This document shows, in pieces, positions 61,807 through 64,000 of a stretch of DNA of 64,000 nucleotides (the first letter of the stretch is position 1; each line of letters begins with the position of its first letter). The stretch lies in the NCBI GenBank assembly GCA_963791225.1, contig CAWBRV010000008.1, positions 1,054,001-1,118,000 on the forward strand, written 5' to 3'. Below the pieces are notes generated by a model. It saw nothing but the letters and a program-made list of their open reading frames with translations. It was not told where the DNA came from and searched no databases. The translations under genes were made by a program, and so were the position numbers. This DNA is from PALSA-612 sp963791225. GTDB taxonomy: Bacteria > Actinomycetota > Thermoleophilia > Gaiellales > Gaiellaceae.

Positions 61807-62349
61807 GTGAAGTCCCGTTTCCTGAACAACCGTCTCGTCGCCGTCGCCGCCGTGCTCGTGGTGCTGGCCGTGACCGCGACGGCGATTGCCGCCACGCGCG
61901 CGCCGAGTCAGGTCAAGACCCGGAAGACGAGCATCGGCACCGTCCTCGTGGACAGCAAGGGCAAGACGCTCTACCTGTTCGAGAAGGACAAGGGCACGAA
62001 GAGTTCGTGCTACGCGAGCTGCGCGGCGAACTGGCCGCCGTACCTGACGACCGGGAAGCCGAAGGCCGGCGCGGGCGCCAGTGCGTCGAAGCTCGGCACG
62101 ACCAAGCGCACGAATGGAACGCTCCAGGTCACGTACAACAAGCATCCGCTGTACTGGTTCAAGTTCGACAAGGCGGCCGGCTCGACAAAGGGCCAGGACG
62201 TCCATGCCTTCGGCGGTGACTGGTACGCGGTCACGGCCAAGGGCACTGCGGTCCAGCCCGCTGCGCCCTCGGGCGGCGGCGGCTACGGCGGCGGCGGCGG
62301 CTCGACCGGCCCGACCGGTAGTGGCGGCACCGGCGGCTACGCGCCCTAG
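61807..62349 (+). CDS. Secreted-repeat protein (PF03640) with Gly-rich tail
   Basis: 180 aa. Signal or anchor helix (10-30), two PF03640 units (TVLVDSKGKTLYLFEKDKG...CYASCAANWPPYL and QVTYNKHPLYWFKFDKAAGS), then a Gly-rich tail GGGGYGGGGGSTGPTGSGG. A paralogue of the 10142-10648 gene with the same motif layout and tail type. Function unknown; electron-transfer roles have been guessed for such families, unsupported here. GTG at 61807 with a purine-rich AAGAGGGGG site upstream. Confidence 0.82.
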   Translation: MKSRFLNNRLVAVAAVLVVLAVTATAIAATRAPSQVKTRKTSIGTVLVDSKGKTLYLFEKDKGTKSSCYASCAANWPPYLTTGKPKAGAGASASKLGTTKRTNGTLQVTYNKHPLYWFKFDKAAGSTKGQDVHAFGGDWYAVTAKGTAVQPAAPSGGGGYGGGGGSTGPTGSGGTGGYAP

Positions 62350-62379
62350 ACACCGCTCTTTCGCATCGTCACACGCAGA

Positions 62380-62411
62380 GCCTGGAGGCCGCCACCGAGC
62401 GGCCTCCAGGC
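62380..62411 (+). terminator. Terminator, 13-bp stem
   Basis: Arms 62380-62392 and 62399-62411 are exact inverted repeats with a 6-nt CACCGA loop, 31 nt after the stop of the secreted-repeat gene. It is a strong intrinsic-type hairpin without a long T-run. Confidence 0.85.
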
Positions 62412-62724
62412 TTCTCGCGACCTCTTGGCTGCTGCTCGGCTACCTGCGCAGGTGAGTACCCGTTCGCTTCTCGACCGTGATCGCCGACAACGCGAGCACG
62501 GAGGGATCGCTCGCCCCGGCCCGTCAGTCGATCCACTCGGTGCGCCCTGCCCCGGACGCGACTTTGCCCGTGAGGGCGCTGGTCCACTCCCCACCCAGGG
62601 TGGGGAAGATGTCCACCCGCCACCCGGCGTCGACGCTATCGACGAAGTGCGCACGAATGTGTGCCCGAGGTGTGACGATTGTGCAACTTTGCGTCCACAG
62701 GGCGCTGTACGGGGCAGGTCGCGG
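62412..62724. other. Noncoding stretch with a short palindrome
   Basis: About 310 nt with no convincing gene on either strand. It holds one small palindrome at 62588-62606 (TCCCCACCC with GGGTGGGGA around one base), which may be a regulatory site or a stable hairpin. Nothing else is recognised. Confidence 0.5.
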
Positions 62725-63210
62725 CTAGCCCTTGGCCGCCTCCGCCGCGTACAGCCTGAGCAGCCCGCTCCAGCCTTCCGGGCTGTCGATCCCATCGTGC
62801 ACCGCCTGTGCCCGCTCGCCGTGGATCTCGAGGCCGCGGTGAACGAGGTCGACGCGGGTCGTGTCCGGGCCCTCCGCGACGAACTGCACCTCGAGCTCGG
62901 TCGCCTTCGCCGGGTCCGGGTTGTACTTCCAGTCGGCGTCGAGATGCCACGCGAGCAGGACGCGCGCCGGCGGCTCCCACTCCAGCACCCGACCCCAGTC
63001 GCACTCCGTCCCGTCCGGGGCCCGCTCGAACCAGCGCCCGCCGGCCAGCGGCTCGATGACCACGGCCTCGGGTGCCGTCTCGCCGATGTGGTGGCTGTCG
63101 CGCATCCACCAGTCGGACATGCCGGTCGTGAACACGTCGAACGCGCGCCGCTGCGGAGCGGCGACCGTGATCGTCTTGTGGACGGCGAGATCGGTCACGT
63201 CTTGCACCAT
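62725..63210 (-). CDS. AHSA1/SRPBCC-domain protein
   Basis: 161 aa. AHSA1-like START-type fold: VHKTITVAAPQRRAFDVFTTGMSDWW, GGRWFERAPDGTECDWGRVLEWEPPARVLLAWHL and a C-terminal HDGIDSPEGWSGLLRLYAAEA. ATG at 63210 with AGGAGG upstream overlaps the ArsR stop (TGATG), so both are translated together. Such ArsR-SRPBCC pairs are common in Actinobacteria; the bound ligand is unknown. Confidence 0.9.
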   Translation of the reverse strand: MVQDVTDLAVHKTITVAAPQRRAFDVFTTGMSDWWMRDSHHIGETAPEAVVIEPLAGGRWFERAPDGTECDWGRVLEWEPPARVLLAWHLDADWKYNPDPAKATELEVQFVAEGPDTTRVDLVHRGLEIHGERAQAVHDGIDSPEGWSGLLRLYAAEAAKG

Positions 63211-63527
63211 CACTCCTCCTTCGAGTCCTGCTCCGCCGCGGCCTTGAACGCGGCGAGAGACTGTGTCCAGAACCGGTCGACGTAGGCGCGGAGGGCGCCG
63301 ACGCCGTCCGGGTCGAGCTGGTAGAGCCGCCGCGTCCCGACCGGGCGGTCGAAGACGAGGCCTGCGTCCTTCAGCACGCGCAGGTGCTGGGACACCGCGG
63401 GTCGCGTCACCGGCAGTTCTTCGGCGAGCTCGCCCACCGAGCACGGGCCGCGTGCGAGCCGTTCGAAGATCGCCCGCCGCGTCGCGTCGCCGAGGACACC
63501 AATGCCGTTCTCTCGGTAAGTATTCAC
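63210..63527 (-). CDS. ArsR-family transcriptional regulator
   Basis: 105 aa. Winged HTH: LGDATRRAIFERLARGPCSVGELAEELPVTRPAVSQHLRVLKDAGLV, wing VGTRRLYQLDPDG. No metal-binding cysteine pair in the usual place, so it probably senses something other than a metal. GTG at 63527. The promoter has a palindrome (63533-63548). Translationally coupled to the SRPBCC gene. Confidence 0.92.
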   Translation of the reverse strand: MNTYRENGIGVLGDATRRAIFERLARGPCSVGELAEELPVTRPAVSQHLRVLKDAGLVFDRPVGTRRLYQLDPDGVGALRAYVDRFWTQSLAAFKAAAEQDSKEE

Positions 63528-63548
63528 TAACCGTAAGTATAGACTTAC
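63516..63548. promoter_or_regulatory. ArsR operator candidate (palindrome plus direct repeat)
   Basis: GTAAGT (63533-63538) and ACTTAC (63543-63548) form a perfect inverted repeat around ATAG. GTAAGTAT also occurs at 63516-63523, within the first codons of ArsR, giving a direct repeat 17 nt apart. This AT-rich island in a GC-rich genome is a likely autoregulatory ArsR site. Confidence 0.6.
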
Positions 63549-63608
63549 ATTTACTGGGACGTCAAGCCACCGGCTGCCGGCGCAACGGAAGACGTTCGCG
63601 CGCGCTGC

Positions 63609-64000
63609 TCAGGTGGGATCGAGGTACGCGCAGCGGCGAGGGTCGCCGGGGAGCGGCGACGGGCCGAGCCTGGCGACGACGTGCTCCGCACCGGCGATCG
63701 AGAGCCGGGTTCCGGCTTCGGGTGCATTTCCCTCGGCCGCGTGCAGACCGTAGCCGCCCGGCGTCCAGACGAAGATGAGGTAGGTCGCGCCCGGCTCAGG
63801 CTCACGTTCTGGCTCGGGCTCCGCGGCGGCGGCGCCGTTGCTCTCCGCGATCGCCTCCTCGAGGCGCCCAACCTGCGCCGCCTTCGCGGCGGCGGCCAGC
63901 TCGAGCTGCATGATTGCCGCCTGCGTTCGCTCGATCGCCGCCTCGTGCTCGGAGTCGCGGAAGAGCCGCCGGCCAAGGCGGTCGCGGCGCGCGGGACCGT
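63609..64000 (-). CDS. Partial gene at window edge, helical protein
   Basis: The frame is open from the right edge to a stop at 63609, so the 5' end is outside. Visible residues: RRDRLGRRLFRDSEHEAAIERTQAAIMQLELAAAAKAAQ (helical), an acidic Glu-Pro-rich linker, and a folded end ATYLIFVWTPGGYGLHAAEGNAPEAGTRLSIAGAEHVVARLG. Not assigned to a family. An internal ATG at 63911 could be the start of a shorter product. Confidence 0.5.
   Translation of the reverse strand, partial: GPARRDRLGRRLFRDSEHEAAIERTQAAIMQLELAAAAKAAQVGRLEEAIAESNGAAAAEPEPEREPEPGATYLIFVWTPGGYGLHAAEGNAPEAGTRLSIAGAEHVVARLGPSPLPGDPRRCAYLDPT

Overview
The window is chromosomal DNA of a very GC-rich bacterium. The gene set fits an actinobacterial lineage: a B12-dependent ribonucleotide reductase as the only RNR seen, a deazaflavin (F420-type) oxidoreductase, a CGNR regulator, DUF5937-ArsR, DUF6458 and PF03640 secreted-repeat proteins, and frequent GTG starts. 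My best guess is Thermoleophilia (Gaiellales/Solirubrobacterales), probably a soil or metagenome-derived genome; this is inference from family content, not a phylogeny. Many otherwise well conserved genes carry one or two single-base frame breaks, which looks more like assembly error than decay.

Layout. 0-4 kb: partial secreted glycoside-hydrolase-like gene with a hairpin-rich leader, a small-molecule kinase, a signal-peptidase-like protein whose catalytic Ser is Ala, and an aldose epimerase. 4-6.25 kb: a small block (four tiny proteins and a beta-carbonic anhydrase) between an intact tRNA-Thr(CGT) and a 41-nt copy of its 3' half, the geometry of a tRNA-targeted island remnant. 6.3-21 kb: membrane and envelope genes (DUF4239, GT-C glycosyltransferase, O-antigen-ligase/TPR protein, LytR_C protein), an aldo/keto reductase, and a replication run (tmk-holB) leading into a coiled-coil protein and a GH15 glucoamylase/trehalase. 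19.9-24.2 kb: a thioredoxin-reductase-like flavoprotein divergent from nrdJ.

24.2-27.2 kb is the clearest accessory region. It is less GC-rich and holds four tightly packed plus-strand genes (three small helix-turn-helix proteins and a 299-aa protein with a winged-helix N-terminus and a nuclease-like C-terminus), meeting two more tiny HTH genes on the other strand tail to tail. It is bounded by a decayed coding remnant on the left and a decayed copy of the antiporter 3' end on the right. I regard it as the best candidate for an undescribed defence or mobile-element-related module.

27.2-46 kb is a mosaic of single-gene metabolic and regulatory units: cupins, an E1-alpha dehydrogenase, DsrE, a YcaQ-like protein, a Na+/H+ antiporter, a flavin monooxygenase and SDR, a polysaccharide GT2 plus HEAT protein, and a MarR/cupin pair with a large palindromic operator. 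It also holds VOC and GNAT proteins, a cNMP-binding reductase-like flavoprotein, a GNAT-APH fusion, a repeat-containing surface protein, and a TetR/cupin/SRPBCC unit. 46-64 kb: YceH-like protein, a frame-broken HNH nuclease, a divergent GABA shunt pair (gabD/gabT), a MOSC-CGNR operon with its own palindrome, and a hydrolase-adenylate cyclase. It continues with a CtaG protein, an orphan peptide-binding protein, a methyltransferase and DUF5937 regulator, a cupredoxin, a TIGR03118 protein, a second PF03640 protein, and an ArsR-SRPBCC operon ending in a partial gene at the right edge. No rRNA, CRISPR array, intact integrase or insertion sequence was seen.
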